From Turicimonas muris (lineage in GTDB: Bacteria; Pseudomonadota; Gammaproteobacteria; Burkholderiales; Burkholderiaceae_F), in the NCBI RefSeq assembly GCF_002221595.1, contig NZ_NHMP01000003.1:62001-126000 (forward strand): a stretch of DNA of 64,000 nt, in the 5' to 3' direction. Below the pieces are notes generated by a model that saw only the letters and a list, made by a program, of their open reading frames with translations, was not told where the DNA came from and made no database searches. Position numbers and translations under genes: made by a program. Shown here one piece after another: positions 41,525 through 53,433 of the stretch. Numbering within the stretch: position 1 is the first letter of the stretch; every line of letters begins with the position of its first letter.

Positions 41525-42412
41525 TTAAGCACGTGCAGCGGCGGCCTGAGCAGCAACTTCAGCAGCGAAGTCGTTAGAACGCTTTTCCATACCTTCGCCA
41601 ACAACGAACAAAGCGAATGCAGCAACTTCAGCTTTGTGTTCCTTAAGAAGCTGGCTGACAGTCTTCTTGTCATCCTTAACGAACGGTTGAGACATAAGTG
41701 TAACTTCTTTGAGGAACTTGTTGACAGAGCCTTCTGCAATACGTGCAATCATTTCTTCAGGCTTGCCGTTTTCGCGGGCCTTTTCAGAAGCAACGCGGCG
41801 TTCTTTTTCAATCAATTCAGGATCAACGCCTTCAGCATTTAATGCTTTTGGCTTGGAAGCAGCAATGTGCATTGCAACATCATGAGCAACTTCGTCGTCA
41901 CCGCCAACGATATCAACGATAGCGCCGATCTTGGCACCGCCGTGGATGTAGTTGTGGAGTTTGCCCTTAGCTGTGAGAAGCTGGAAGCGGCGGATAGAAA
42001 TGTTTTCGCCAATCTTGCCGATAAGAGCTTTACGAATAGCTTCTACTGTAGAACCGTTGAGCGGGAGTTCAGACAAGGCAGCCAAATCAGCCGGCTTAGC
42101 TTCAGCAATCAACTTAGCGATATCATTTGCGAAAGCGATGAAGTCAGCGTTCTTGGCAACGAAGTCTGTTTCAGAGTTCAGTTCAACGATAGCACCGGTA
42201 GTCTTTGGCTCGTCGATATAGATAGCAACTACGCCGTCAGCTGTTACACGGGAAGCAGCCTTAGTAGCTTTGTTGCCAAGCTTAACGCGAAGAATTTCTT
42301 CGGCTCTGGCCATATCGCCTTCAGCCTCTGTAAGAGCTTTTTTGCACTCCATCATCGGGGCATCAGTCTTTTCACGGAGTTCTTTAACCATTGCGGCACT
42401 AATAGCAGCCAT
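41525..42412 (-). CDS. tsf: Elongation factor Ts
   Basis: Nucleotide exchange factor for EF-Tu. UBA-like N-terminus with [19 protein letters not shown] (residues 16-34), the Tsf core with [12 protein letters not shown] (contact to EF-Tu), and the C-terminal module with [13 protein letters not shown]. Length 295. Downstream of rpsB with a hairpin between. Confidence 0.98.
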   Translation of the reverse strand: MAAISAAMVKELREKTDAPMMECKKALTEAEGDMARAEEILRVKLGNKATKAASRVTADGVVAIYIDEPKTTGAIVELNSETDFVAKNADFIAFANDIAKLIAEAKPADLAALSELPLNGSTVEAIRKALIGKIGENISIRRFQLLTAKGKLHNYIHGGAKIGAIVDIVGGDDEVAHDVAMHIAASKPKALNAEGVDPELIEKERRVASEKARENGKPEEMIARIAEGSVNKFLKEVTLMSQPFVKDDKKTVSQLLKEHKAEVAAFALFVVGEGMEKRSNDFAAEVAAQAAAARA

Positions 42413-42439
42413 TATGTTTATCCTTTAAGTAAAAGTTTT

Positions 42440-42464
42440 AAAAGAAAGGGGCTGAATACGCCCC
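42440..42464 (-). terminator. Attenuating terminator between rpsB and tsf
   Basis: On the minus strand GGGGC and GCCCC (42464-42460 and 42452-42448) enclose a 7-base loop and are followed by TTTCTTTT. A partial terminator between rpsB and tsf is also known in other proteobacteria. Confidence 0.75.
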
Positions 42465-42489
42465 CTCCTAGTTAGATTGCTAAGATTGA

Positions 42490-43254
42490 TTACTGAGCAG
42501 GAGCCTCTTCAACTTGAACTTCTTCAACGAAGTCTTCGTCTTTACCGGCAGCCTTAACTGTTTCGTCAAGTCTCTTGTTCTTGCCTTCCAAAATGGCGTC
42601 TGCAAAACCCTTGGCATAGAGCTTAACAGCACGTGCGCTGTCGTCGTTGCCAGGAATGATGTACTGAACACCAGCTGGGTTGTGGTTTGTATCAACAACG
42701 CCAACGACTGGAATACCGAGCTTGTTAGCTTCTTGAATAGCAATCTTGTGATAGCCGACGTCAACGATAACCAAAGCGTCAGGAACAACAGTCATTTCCT
42801 TGATACCGCCCATTGCTTTGTTGAGCTTTTCAAGTTCACGAGTGAAGTCAAGAGCTTCTTTCTTAGTCATCTTGTCGAGACCACCATCAGCAACAGTCTG
42901 TTCCATTTCTTTGAGACGCTTCAAAGAAACCTTAACTGTTTTGAAGTTGGTGAGCATGCCGCCCAACCAGCGCTGATCAACGTAAGGCATACCGGCGCGC
43001 TTAGCTTCTTCAACGATAGCTTCGCGAGATGTGCGCTTTGTGCCTACGAAAAGGATAGTACCGCCGTTAGCAGCTAAATCTGTCAAAAACTTAGCGGCGT
43101 CATTGAAGCCTTCAACTGTTTTTTCGAGATTGATGATGTGAATCTTGTTGCGGGAACCGAAAATGTACTGTGCCATTTTTGGAGACCAGAAACGTGTCTG
43201 ATGGCCGAAGTGTGCGCCTGCTTCAAGAAGTTCACGCATGCTCAAAGTTGTCAT
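42490..43254 (-). CDS. rpsB: Small ribosomal subunit protein uS2
   Basis: 30S protein. [19 protein letters not shown] at residues 9-27, [56 protein letters not shown] and [20 protein letters not shown] are all standard. Length 254. Divergent from map, as in many proteobacteria. Confidence 0.99.
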   Translation of the reverse strand: MTTLSMRELLEAGAHFGHQTRFWSPKMAQYIFGSRNKIHIINLEKTVEGFNDAAKFLTDLAANGGTILFVGTKRTSREAIVEEAKRAGMPYVDQRWLGGMLTNFKTVKVSLKRLKEMEQTVADGGLDKMTKKEALDFTRELEKLNKAMGGIKEMTVVPDALVIVDVGYHKIAIQEANKLGIPVVGVVDTNHNPAGVQYIIPGNDDSARAVKLYAKGFADAILEGKNKRLDETVKAAGKDEDFVEEVQVEEAPAQ

Positions 43255-43607
43255 GTTTTTTTCCTTTAGGGTTTAATTCCAACACCTCTTCCCTCGTCCG
43301 AACGGAACCCTAGTAGAGGAGGTGCGCTATTTAAAAATATTCTTGGCTTATGCCAATTGGGGCAGAATTCTATCAGAAACAAGACACTAGAATCGACGGT
43401 TTTATAAAGAATTGTAATCCTCGGCGCTCACCTTAATTCATTGACTCTCTTTGGGTCGTGAGCCGCTTTTTGAGCCTTTCATCGTCTGACCTCGGCCTTA
43501 GTCGTTATAAATATTTACGAGCTCTTAAGAAAATTATGCACAATTTGCAAACAAATCACTTTTTTCTTTCTTAGGATGACTAAAATTCAGAAAACTTGGA
43601 ATGAAAA
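43255..43607. other. Intergenic region between rpsB and map, with rpsB leader
   Basis: Contains the leader hairpin at 43283-43324 and presumably the divergent promoters of rpsB and map. No gene is visible. Confidence 0.5.
43283..43324 (-). promoter_or_regulatory. Putative structured rpsB mRNA leader
   Basis: CACCTC (43283-43288) pairs with GAGGTG (43319-43324), enclosing GC-rich inner sequence with a TCCG/CGGA element, about 30 bases before the rpsB ATG. rpsB leaders that bind S2 are known in other bacteria; whether this one does is inference. Confidence 0.45.
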
Positions 43608-44417
43608 ATGTCACTTAAAAAAATCGTTATTAAAACTCCTGAAGAAATTGAAGGAATGAGAGCTGCCTGCAGAGACGCTGCTCTGGTATTGGATTTCATT
43701 GAACCTTATGTTAAGGCGGGCGTCACCACTGAAGAGCTCGACGATCTCATGCTCAAATACATGACCGAAGAACTCAAGGACATCTCTGCCTGTCTTGGAT
43801 ATTCATCCGGCGGTGAAACTCCTTATCCTAAAGCCACCTGCATCTCTGTCAATCATCAGATTTGCCACGGAATTCCTGACCAAAAAGTTCTTAAAAAAGG
43901 CGACATTCTCAATATCGACGTCACCGTAATCAAGAACGGATTCCATGGCGACACGAGCAGAATGTTCAAAGTAGAACCTGTATCTATCGCCGCATCGCGC
44001 CTTTGCGAGATCACATTCAATGCGATGTGGAAAGGCATTTGCATGGTTAAGCCCGGTGCTCATTTCGGCGACATCGGCTACGCCATTCAGCAGTATGTTG
44101 GCCCTACAGGCTGCTCTATCGTTAGAGAATTCGGTGGTCACGGCGTGGGAAGAGGTTTCCACGAAGAACCTTTTGTCGCACACGTTGGGAAGATGGGAGA
44201 AGGTCCTGAAATGAAGCCGGGAATGATTTTTACCATTGAACCAATGATCAACGCCGGCAAACACGCCTTGAAAATTATGCCTAATGGCTGGACCGCCGTG
44301 ACCAAAGACAGAAGCCTCTCCGCACAATGGGAGCACACGGTTTTGGTTACTGAGACCGGTTATGAAGTCTTAACTGTTTCTCCTGGATGTCCGCAGCCTC
44401 CTAGCTGGGTTAAGTAA
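43608..44417 (+). CDS. map: Methionine aminopeptidase type I
   Basis: Removes the N-terminal Met of nascent proteins. Pita-bread fold with the metal ligands visible: NIDVTVIKNGFHGDTSRMF (two Asp), the His in REFGGHGVGRGFHEEP, the Glu in IFTIEPMINAG, and the final Glu in SAQWEHTVLVTE. Length 269, usual. Followed by a strong terminator. Confidence 0.98.
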   Translation: MSLKKIVIKTPEEIEGMRAACRDAALVLDFIEPYVKAGVTTEELDDLMLKYMTEELKDISACLGYSSGGETPYPKATCISVNHQICHGIPDQKVLKKGDILNIDVTVIKNGFHGDTSRMFKVEPVSIAASRLCEITFNAMWKGICMVKPGAHFGDIGYAIQQYVGPTGCSIVREFGGHGVGRGFHEEPFVAHVGKMGEGPEMKPGMIFTIEPMINAGKHALKIMPNGWTAVTKDRSLSAQWEHTVLVTETGYEVLTVSPGCPQPPSWVK

Positions 44418-44426
44418 TTTTCCACG

Positions 44427-44452
44427 AGCCTCCGAAAACGGAGGCTTTTTTT
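44427..44452 (+). terminator. map terminator
   Basis: AGCCTCCG (44427-44434) pairs with CGGAGGCT (44439-44446) around AAAA, followed by a seven-base T-run. Confidence 0.95.
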
Positions 44453-44562
44453 ATACCCGATTTCATATGCTAGTGAGAATGCTAAATATTGCTGCCAATA
44501 CAATGAGCTAGAGGATAAAAACTTTGAAAAATACCTAACATTTAACGTAGAGGCTCCGGCAC

Positions 44563-45528
44563 ATGTTTTACAACATTATTGTTAACGATATAGCTCCGAT
44601 TTTTGTGATCATGATGTTGGGATACGCCGGGGCAAAAATTCATGCTTTTACTCCGGACCAAACTCAGGCTTTCAACAAGGTCGTCCTTGATATTGCTTTG
44701 CCCGCGGCACTTTTTGCCTCTATTACGAAAGCTAACCGTGAACTAATTTTCGGAGATTTGCTTCTCACAGTCATCTCATTTGCAGGTCAAGTGGGAATGT
44801 TTCTTCTGTGCTTTTATATCTGCAGGAAGTTTTGGAAGCACTCCATCCAGCAAGCTGCGGTATGTGCGCTGATTACCGGAGCTCCGACGGTTGGTTTCCT
44901 AGGATTTGCCGTTTTAGATCCGGTCTTCGGCACCTCCACTCAAACGGGCTTAGTCGTAGCCATTGAAGCCATCCTTTCGAATGCAGTGTTGATTCCAATC
45001 GGATTCTTTTTAATGAATATGGGGCAATCGGCAGGTGCGGACGGTCAGAAAGCCAACTCAAGTATTAAGGCTATCATCAACTCCCTTAAGCAGCCGGTGG
45101 TTTGGGCCCCGATGCTCGCCGTCGCTATTGTTCTGTGCGGCATTCGTATGCCCGATGCTTTATATCCTTCTTTAGATTTGATTGCAAAAGCGAATTCCGG
45201 CGTTGCTGTGTTTGCAGCCGGTTTAGCCCTAGCTACAGTTAAATTCAGCGTAGGGCCTGAAATTATTTGGAATGTTTTCTTCAGAAACTTTTTAAGCCCT
45301 TTGGTCGTTTGTCTTGCAGGCGCTTTCTATCACCTTCCTCTTGAAAGCCTTTCTATGATGGTTCTCGCTTGCGCCCTTCCTCCTGCCTTCTCAGGTTTGA
45401 TCATCAGCAGCAGATACAACATTTACGTCAAAGACGGAGCATCTACTTTGGCCGTCAGCACCTTGGTGTTTGCCTTTTCTGCTCCCTTCTGGCTCTGGGT
45501 TACGCCTATTGTCGGAAAATGTTTTTAG
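44563..45528 (+). CDS. AEC family (auxin efflux carrier-like) permease
   Basis: Inner-membrane secondary transporter with about ten hydrophobic segments in two five-helix halves, separated by a hydrophilic loop near residue 165. Bacterial AEC proteins carry malate, malonate and other small organic anions; the substrate here is unknown. Visible family patterns are FNKVVLDIALPAALFASI near residue 38 and ALPPAFSGLIISSRYN near 277. Length 321. RBS GAGG. It sits between map and glnD, normally neighbours, each unit having its own spacing, so it looks inserted. Confidence 0.88.
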   Translation: MFYNIIVNDIAPIFVIMMLGYAGAKIHAFTPDQTQAFNKVVLDIALPAALFASITKANRELIFGDLLLTVISFAGQVGMFLLCFYICRKFWKHSIQQAAVCALITGAPTVGFLGFAVLDPVFGTSTQTGLVVAIEAILSNAVLIPIGFFLMNMGQSAGADGQKANSSIKAIINSLKQPVVWAPMLAVAIVLCGIRMPDALYPSLDLIAKANSGVAVFAAGLALATVKFSVGPEIIWNVFFRNFLSPLVVCLAGAFYHLPLESLSMMVLACALPPAFSGLIISSRYNIYVKDGASTLAVSTLVFAFSAPFWLWVTPIVGKCF

Positions 45529-45696
45529 TGCGAAGTCATGTTTTAAGAAACTCAGCCAGATTCCTACCGGCAAATGACGACTTGATTTGCTTCTCTCTTC
45601 CGAGATGTTCTTACCTCAACAAGCAAAACTATCTTTCAGTTAAAACAGAAAGCCGGAAATGTAGAATCAAAGAAAGAAAACTTTGGAAGTCAAAAA

Positions 45697-48255
45697 ATGA
45701 ACCAACAAGCCGTCACTGACTTTACTAACGAACGACAAATTCTTGCCAAAGAATTCAAAGAACATTCCGATCCTTTTGAGTATCTTCTTAAGCACACCCA
45801 TGCAGCGGACGAAGCCATCGAGACCATCTGCACGGACAACAATCTTTCTCCCAGAATTGCGGTTGTTGCCGTGGGCGGTTACGGCCGTTGTGAACTGTTT
45901 CCATTTTCTGACTTAGACCTTTTATTTCTCCTGCCGGAAGATGTCAAAGACTCAGAGCTAAAAGTCATTGAACAAGTCTTAAACGATCTATGGTCACTTG
46001 GCCTTACGGTTGGTCATTCCGTCAGAACTATCGACGAATGTATATCTCAAGCCGAAGAAGATATCACCGCCCAGACAGCCATGTTGGAATCACGTTTTCT
46101 CATGGGCGACGCCGACCTATACAAGAAATACACCGAAAGAATGGAAGTTCAGCTGAATTTCGTTGACTTCTTCAGAGCCAAATTCATCGAGCAGCAGCAA
46201 AGACATCTGCGTTTCCAAGAAACAACCTATGCGCTCGAACCGAATATCAAAGAATCTCCGGGAGGTTTGCGTGATCTTCACATCGTAACGTGGATTCTTA
46301 AAGCCGCCTACCTTGATGCCGCTAAAAAGAATAAAGAAATACCGAGTCTGCTCACTAATTATGAGCAAACAAAAATTCATGAAGACATGAAGACTCTCTT
46401 TTGGCTGCGAATTCATGTGCATCTTCTTGTAAACCGTCACGAGGACAGACTTCTTTTTGAAATTCAAGAGTCTTTAGCTAAAGAGCTTGGATTCAAAGCG
46501 GACGCCGACAGAAGAGCCAGCGAAAAACTGATGCAGCAGTACTACGCCGTTGCTTCATCGATTGAACTGTTAAATGACGTCATTCTTCAGGCACTAAAAG
46601 AACACTTCGTCTCAGTCACGAAACAAAAAGGAGTCAGCATCGGTAACGGTTTTCTGGTTAAAGGCGATGTTCTTGACACTGAAAATGAAAACTTCTACCA
46701 AAACGATCCGGCCATGCTCTTAATGCCTTTTGTTTTGGCTACCGAACATCGAGAAATCAACAAGTTTTCTACGACTATTCATCGAGCATACGGAAACTTG
46801 GACAAGCGTATTCCCGACAACTTTGCTTCGCTTGATGAAGTTAAGTCCAGCTTCCTCAAAATTCTAAAAGCTAAAAAAGGTGTTTACCACTGCTTAAAAG
46901 AGATGAACAAACTCGGGATCCTTTCCAAGCTGATTCCTCCATTCGGCCGCATTGTGGGACAGCTCCAGCATGATTTATTCCATGCCTACACCGTTGACCA
47001 ACATACGATTTTAGCCATTAGTTATTTGAGACGTTTCACAAAAAGCGAGAACGCTCATGAGATGCCGCTTATGACTGAACTGATGATGTCATTGGAAGAC
47101 AATTGGCGTCTCGTAGCAGCCCTTCTCTTCCATGATATCGGCAAAGGCCGCGGCGGGGACCATAGCCGCATAGGCGCAGAAGAAGTAAAGATTTTTGCTA
47201 AAAGCTATAACTTAACTCCCGAAGAAACGGACTATATTGAATTTCTCGTAAGAGAACATTTGACAATGAGCAGAGTTGCGCAAAAACAAGACATCTCTGA
47301 CCCCGAAGTTATTAAGAAATTCGCTGAGAAAGTCGTTTCATTAGACCGCCTCACAGGGCTCTACTTGATTACCGTTGCCGATATCCGTGCAACAGGTCCG
47401 AAAGTCTGGAACAGCTGGAAAGCCAAATTGTTGGAAGAACTGTTCTACGCCACCGCCAATTTCTTGCAAGGAAAATCTTTGTCTAAAACAATGTTGGTCA
47501 ATAACCGACGGGAAGATGTCCTCAAAGCCGGGAACTTCAACGCCAAAGAAAAAGAAAAGCTTGAGCAATTCTGGGAGGATTTTGACGTTGGCTATTTCAT
47601 GCGCCATTCCGTCGACAACATTCTTTGGCAGTCAAAAGAACTTTTGGAGCACATGGACAGAAAGAGTTCCTATGTAATTTACAGACCGGTCAAAGGCCTT
47701 CCGAATGCCTATGAGGTTGTCGTTTTGACGGAAGACCGGAACGAGCTGTTTGCCCGCATCGTTTCCACTTTTCAGAGCTACCGTCTTTCAATTCTAGAAG
47801 CAAGAATTTATACCGGTAAGACCGGACGAGTCTTAGACCATTTCGTGGTCATTGACAATAACCTAAACTCTTCAAGCGAGGAAAAATTTGAAGAGCTGAA
47901 AGCCGATTTAATTAATAGGCTTGATAATCAGCTGCCTTTGCAGCCTCCGATAAAAGGACGTCTGTCCAGACATTCTAAGAACTTCCCGATTACGCCTGAG
48001 GTTCAGCTTAGAGTCGATGCCGGCGGAAGCCACTATTTGTTATCGGTTGCAGCCACAGACAGACTGGGCATTCTGGCCACAATCGCCCGCGTCTTTATCG
48101 AGTTTAAGATTAACCTTATCACCGCAAGAATTGCTACATTGGGAGAAAGAATCGAAGACGTTTTCGTAATCAAAAATCCTCGGCTTGCGGATCCTCAGTT
48201 TGCCGCAGAATTTGAAACGGCGTTGCTAAAAATTTTAGAACTGAGGCCGTCTTAA
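45697..48255 (+). CDS. glnD: PII uridylyltransferase/uridylyl-removing enzyme
   Basis: Primary glutamine sensor: uridylylates or deuridylylates the PII protein. N-terminal nucleotidyltransferase (AVGGYGRCELFPFSDLDLLF with G-G and D-x-D, near residue 53), a central HD domain (LLFHDIGKGRGGDH, near 476, removing activity), and two C-terminal ACT domains (from about residue 670, including SVAATDRLGILATIARVF). Length 852, usual. RBS GGAAG. PII genes are not in the window. Confidence 0.97.
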   Translation: MNQQAVTDFTNERQILAKEFKEHSDPFEYLLKHTHAADEAIETICTDNNLSPRIAVVAVGGYGRCELFPFSDLDLLFLLPEDVKDSELKVIEQVLNDLWSLGLTVGHSVRTIDECISQAEEDITAQTAMLESRFLMGDADLYKKYTERMEVQLNFVDFFRAKFIEQQQRHLRFQETTYALEPNIKESPGGLRDLHIVTWILKAAYLDAAKKNKEIPSLLTNYEQTKIHEDMKTLFWLRIHVHLLVNRHEDRLLFEIQESLAKELGFKADADRRASEKLMQQYYAVASSIELLNDVILQALKEHFVSVTKQKGVSIGNGFLVKGDVLDTENENFYQNDPAMLLMPFVLATEHREINKFSTTIHRAYGNLDKRIPDNFASLDEVKSSFLKILKAKKGVYHCLKEMNKLGILSKLIPPFGRIVGQLQHDLFHAYTVDQHTILAISYLRRFTKSENAHEMPLMTELMMSLEDNWRLVAALLFHDIGKGRGGDHSRIGAEEVKIFAKSYNLTPEETDYIEFLVREHLTMSRVAQKQDISDPEVIKKFAEKVVSLDRLTGLYLITVADIRATGPKVWNSWKAKLLEELFYATANFLQGKSLSKTMLVNNRREDVLKAGNFNAKEKEKLEQFWEDFDVGYFMRHSVDNILWQSKELLEHMDRKSSYVIYRPVKGLPNAYEVVVLTEDRNELFARIVSTFQSYRLSILEARIYTGKTGRVLDHFVVIDNNLNSSSEEKFEELKADLINRLDNQLPLQPPIKGRLSRHSKNFPITPEVQLRVDAGGSHYLLSVAATDRLGILATIARVFIEFKINLITARIATLGERIEDVFVIKNPRLADPQFAAEFETALLKILELRPS

Positions 48256-48291
48256 GACACGGTACTTCTTGGGAATCATTAGAAAGCGCAA

Positions 48292-48326
48292 AGGCCCTGT
48301 GGCCTCTTCCGGAGGGGCCTATTTTT
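48292..48326 (+). terminator. glnD terminator
   Basis: AGGCCC (48292-48297) pairs with GGGCCT (48315-48320), with further pairing GGCCTC/GAGG possible inside, followed by ATTTTT. It lies between convergent glnD and the phosphorylase gene. Confidence 0.8.
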
Positions 48327-48332
48327 AAAGCG

Positions 48333-49078
48333 TTAAAAGCTTTCAAAAGCCTTTAGTGCTATCTTGAGACTCTTCTTGGTCGCTTCGTCACTCACATCTG
48401 AAAAGGCCTTCATGTCAATCTTAGAAGACGAAAGGCCGATTCCGGCAGCGGGATTGACGATTTGGCAGATAGCAGCGTAATTCAGTCCTAACTCTCTGGC
48501 CAAACAAGCTTCTGGCATCAAAGTCATACCGACATAATGAGCACCGTCCTGAGCAAGTTTCTTGATTTCTGCTGCAGTTTCGAGTCTCGGACCTTGTCGA
48601 ACCGCATATGTTCCGCCGTCTATAACCGGTGTTAAAAGATCATCTGCCGCATCTAAAAGTTTTTCCCGAAGGTGTTCACTGAAAGGTTCGGTGAAATCGA
48701 TAAAAGTAATGGTCTCTGAGTCACCTTTGTTATAGGAAGTTTCTCTCCCCCAGGTATAGTCGATGATTTGGTCCGGAACGGCAATAGAACCTGGCTTGTC
48801 CTCTTCCACAATCCCACCAACCGAACAAAGGGCAACCACCGCTTTTGGTGCTAATTGTGCGATCGCCCACATATTTGCACGGTAATTGATTAGATGCGGA
48901 GGCTTCCGGCAGACTCGGCCATGCCTGGGAAGGACAATAATTTCTTTATCTTCTACTTCAGTAAATTCAAAGGGCGCTGAAGGCTCGCCCCACGGAGTAG
49001 GAATAGCTTGAGTTCGAGTTATCTTCAACTCTTCCTGAGAAAGCTTTACGCTTCCTTCAATAATCACAAACCTCTCCA

Positions 49079-49079
<1 letters not shown>
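48333..49079 (-). CDS. S-methyl-5'-thioadenosine/thioinosine phosphorylase family protein
   Basis: Purine nucleoside phosphorylase-fold enzyme (PNP/MTAP family 2). Visible are LPRHGRVCRKPPHLINYRAN (residues 51-70; phosphate and ribose contacts), ALCSVGGI, and the substrate-side GMTLMPEACLARELGLNYA near 195. The form GMT-x-MPEA-x-LARE resembles bacterial methylthioinosine phosphorylases, so MTI rather than MTA may be the substrate; this is inference. Length 248. Downstream of ligA with the stop/start overlapping by one base. Confidence 0.85.
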
Positions 49080-51157
<2,078 letters not shown>

Positions 51158-51165
51158 CTAACAAA

Positions 51166-51198
51166 AGAAGCCTTCAACTTCGAATGAGTGAGGCTTCT
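51166..51198 (-). terminator. Hairpin between zipA and ligA
   Basis: AGAAGCCT (51166-51173) pairs perfectly with AGGCTTCT (51191-51198). On the minus strand it is followed by TTTGTTAG. It would reduce read-through from zipA into ligA. Confidence 0.75.
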
Positions 51199-51231
51199 TC
51201 TATGTATGGTTTAAATTTTTTCAATAATCCG

Positions 51232-52551
51232 CTACGCCAGTAATTTATGCGCAGTCGGACTTCCCGGTTCAAGGCCCTTGTCCCTCATTTGTTGGTAGAA
51301 ATTATCAATCTCTTTTTTGACCGTAGTAAGAATCTGGCCATTTATTGGGTAACCCTGATTATCCACGATTTCTGCTTCAAAAGGAGCCGCGAAAGCATTT
51401 GCGGCGATCATCAAAGAGCGAAGCGGCTGAGATTCCGGAGTCATCAAAGCGACGAATAAGGAAATAACGACGTAGCTCGGAGAAACCCAAGCTGCTGCAA
51501 TCGCACCTTTTCTGTTATGGCTTCTCTTTCCGTCAGCTGTCTGCACTAACTCCCCTACTTTTTCATACAGTTTGGAATTAATACGTTTCATACCTAAATC
51601 GCTTGCCACTTTTTCAAACTCATCCAAGCTGACTTCATTGCGGGAGCGTAAAGTAACGGAAATCTGAGCCCCAAATTGCTGAAGCAAATGAGTAAGATTT
51701 TTTGATTTATTTGAAATCAAAGACTGTTCCACTTCATCACTGCTTCCGTCAAACATCATTTCCAAACGCTGCTTTATCTGCAGAACGGATGAAATGGAAA
51801 CTTCACTTACCACCCCTCTGGAGGAAGCCAACTGAACGAAGATGATAATGGAAGAATAGAGGCCAATCGCTTCCGGCACGTACCAACTCTTGGTGTAAGA
51901 ATCGTACCCGTAAACCCAATAATTGCCTTTCGGCTGAAGGTTTTTCAGCGGAAGAAGCTCATTTAAAAGCGCACTGCCGGTAACCGGGTTCTTAAACTGG
52001 ATTTTGAAAGAAACCTCCAGCATCGGATTATGAGAAGGACAGCCGTTTTTTTCAACGTCTTCGAATCTCAAGACTTCATCAAACGGAAGACTGTTTTGCT
52101 GAAAATCTAACGCGGAACCGGATATATCCGTCCTCGCTGCAGCCTGAGCCTGCATTTGTTGTTGTTTCGATTCTTCAAGGGCTTTTGCTGTTTTTTCAAA
52201 AGAATAGACCTCAGGGACTTTATCCGCAGCTGGTTTTGCTTCAGGTTTAGCCGGCTTAACAGGTGCAGAAGAAGGAGTAGCCTGCATCGGGACCGTGGGT
52301 TTCTGAACAGCATCTTTCACGGGAGTCTGGGAGGAAGAAGGGTTCACCGCTTCCGAAGATTGACGTACCGACTGAATCTCTTTTTCTTTCTCAGAACGTA
52401 AGAAAGGCTCTTTTTTGTTTCCCGCCAGAGGAGACTTATCCTGCTTAATTTTTTTCGGGGCTTCTTTAATTTTCAACCAATACCAGATGCCACCTCCCGC
52501 GCAGCCAATAAGCAAAATAGCGGTCAATGTCATCCCAAGAACAAAGCTCAT
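51232..52551 (-). CDS. zipA: Cell division protein ZipA-like
   Basis: Inner-membrane anchor for FtsZ. N-terminal membrane helix (MSFVLGMTLTAILLIGCAGG), then a Lys/Glu and Pro/Ala/Gln-rich linker (about residues 28-145), and a C-terminal globular domain (about 165-439) with the ZipA FtsZ-binding fold expected in its last 130-140 residues. Sequence similarity in this family is low, so the call rests on architecture and position before ligA. 439 residues is longer than the E. coli protein. Confidence 0.8.
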   Translation of the reverse strand: MSFVLGMTLTAILLIGCAGGGIWYWLKIKEAPKKIKQDKSPLAGNKKEPFLRSEKEKEIQSVRQSSEAVNPSSSQTPVKDAVQKPTVPMQATPSSAPVKPAKPEAKPAADKVPEVYSFEKTAKALEESKQQQMQAQAAARTDISGSALDFQQNSLPFDEVLRFEDVEKNGCPSHNPMLEVSFKIQFKNPVTGSALLNELLPLKNLQPKGNYWVYGYDSYTKSWYVPEAIGLYSSIIIFVQLASSRGVVSEVSISSVLQIKQRLEMMFDGSSDEVEQSLISNKSKNLTHLLQQFGAQISVTLRSRNEVSLDEFEKVASDLGMKRINSKLYEKVGELVQTADGKRSHNRKGAIAAAWVSPSYVVISLFVALMTPESQPLRSLMIAANAFAAPFEAEIVDNQGYPINGQILTTVKKEIDNFYQQMRDKGLEPGSPTAHKLLA

Positions 52552-52986
52552 CCGATTTCCCTTCTCTTTAAATCTTATGCATTACTGGATCGGATATTTT
52601 ATTGTTTAAAGGAGCTGTTGTGGTAATGAATTTCAGAATTAATTAGATAAATTTTCCTAATATCGGAAAAATTGTCAGTATCCGGCTGAAAATACAGAAC
52701 TTACCTCAGAAAATCTCTGACTGAGGGATTGGCCGGAAATGAGCATATAGAAGATTTTCAGTTGTCTGGAAAGTCACAGAAAGCCTCGTTTGGAGGATCA
52801 AATAATTTTGAAGCCGGCTATCAGGAATTCCTGCTCAATTGAACTCCTTCTTCCAACTTCTTACTCATTTTTCTCAGTCTTTTGGGCACTAATAGAAAAT
52901 TCGCTTAGACTTAAAGGTTTAATAGTTTGTTGCTTGTAGCCTCTTTATTTGAAAGGCTCCGAGCTGTTTATAGGAGTGTTCCTTTA
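52552..52986. other. Intergenic region between divergent zipA and queF
   Basis: About 430 AT-rich bases. A short stem AGCCT/AGGCT lies at about 52938-52958, just upstream of queF. I looked for a preQ1 riboswitch, as queF genes often have one, and could not match its conserved core. No gene seen. Confidence 0.4.
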
Positions 52987-53406
52987 ATGCCTACTCAACC
53001 TAGTAAAACACTAGAAACTTTTGATAACCCTCAGCCGAACAGAGATTACCTCATTCACATTGAGATTCCTGAATTTACATCTCTCTGTCCTTTGACAGGG
53101 CAGCCTGATTTTGCAACGCTTTTTCTTGACTACATTCCTGATAAGAAAAACGTTGAATTGAAAGCCCTAAAGCTTTACATCTGGAGCTTCCGTGAAGAAG
53201 GAGCTTTCCATGAAGCCATTACCAACAAAATTCTTGATGATTTAGTTGAAGCTCTTCAGCCCCGCTACATGAGACTGAAAGCCAAATGGTGGGTCAGAGG
53301 CGGAATCTATACCACGGTTGTTGCTGAACACCGCAAACCCGGATGGGCACCGCAACCGATGGTTGAGCTTCCTGAATTCGAAACAAACGACCCGACAAGA
53401 GGTTAA
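52987..53406 (+). CDS. queF: NADPH-dependent 7-cyano-7-deazaguanine reductase
   Basis: Reduces preQ0 to preQ1 for the queuosine tRNA modification. Short, unimodular (type I) form: [20 protein letters not shown] contains the active Cys, and [20 protein letters not shown] the QueF motif and the catalytic Glu. ATG 52987 ([10 protein letters not shown]) is chosen over the extended frame from 52927; RBS GGAG lies eleven bases before it. 139 residues. 27 bases before dapC, so they may be co-transcribed. Confidence 0.95.
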   Translation: MPTQPSKTLETFDNPQPNRDYLIHIEIPEFTSLCPLTGQPDFATLFLDYIPDKKNVELKALKLYIWSFREEGAFHEAITNKILDDLVEALQPRYMRLKAKWWVRGGIYTTVVAEHRKPGWAPQPMVELPEFETNDPTRG

Positions 53407-53433
53407 TCAATTTCTCAATCCCAAGGAACTTCC

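Noticed and set aside
52552-52986. preQ1 riboswitch upstream of queF
   Set aside because: I could not find the conserved preQ1 core or its A-rich tail; only a short unrelated stem is present.
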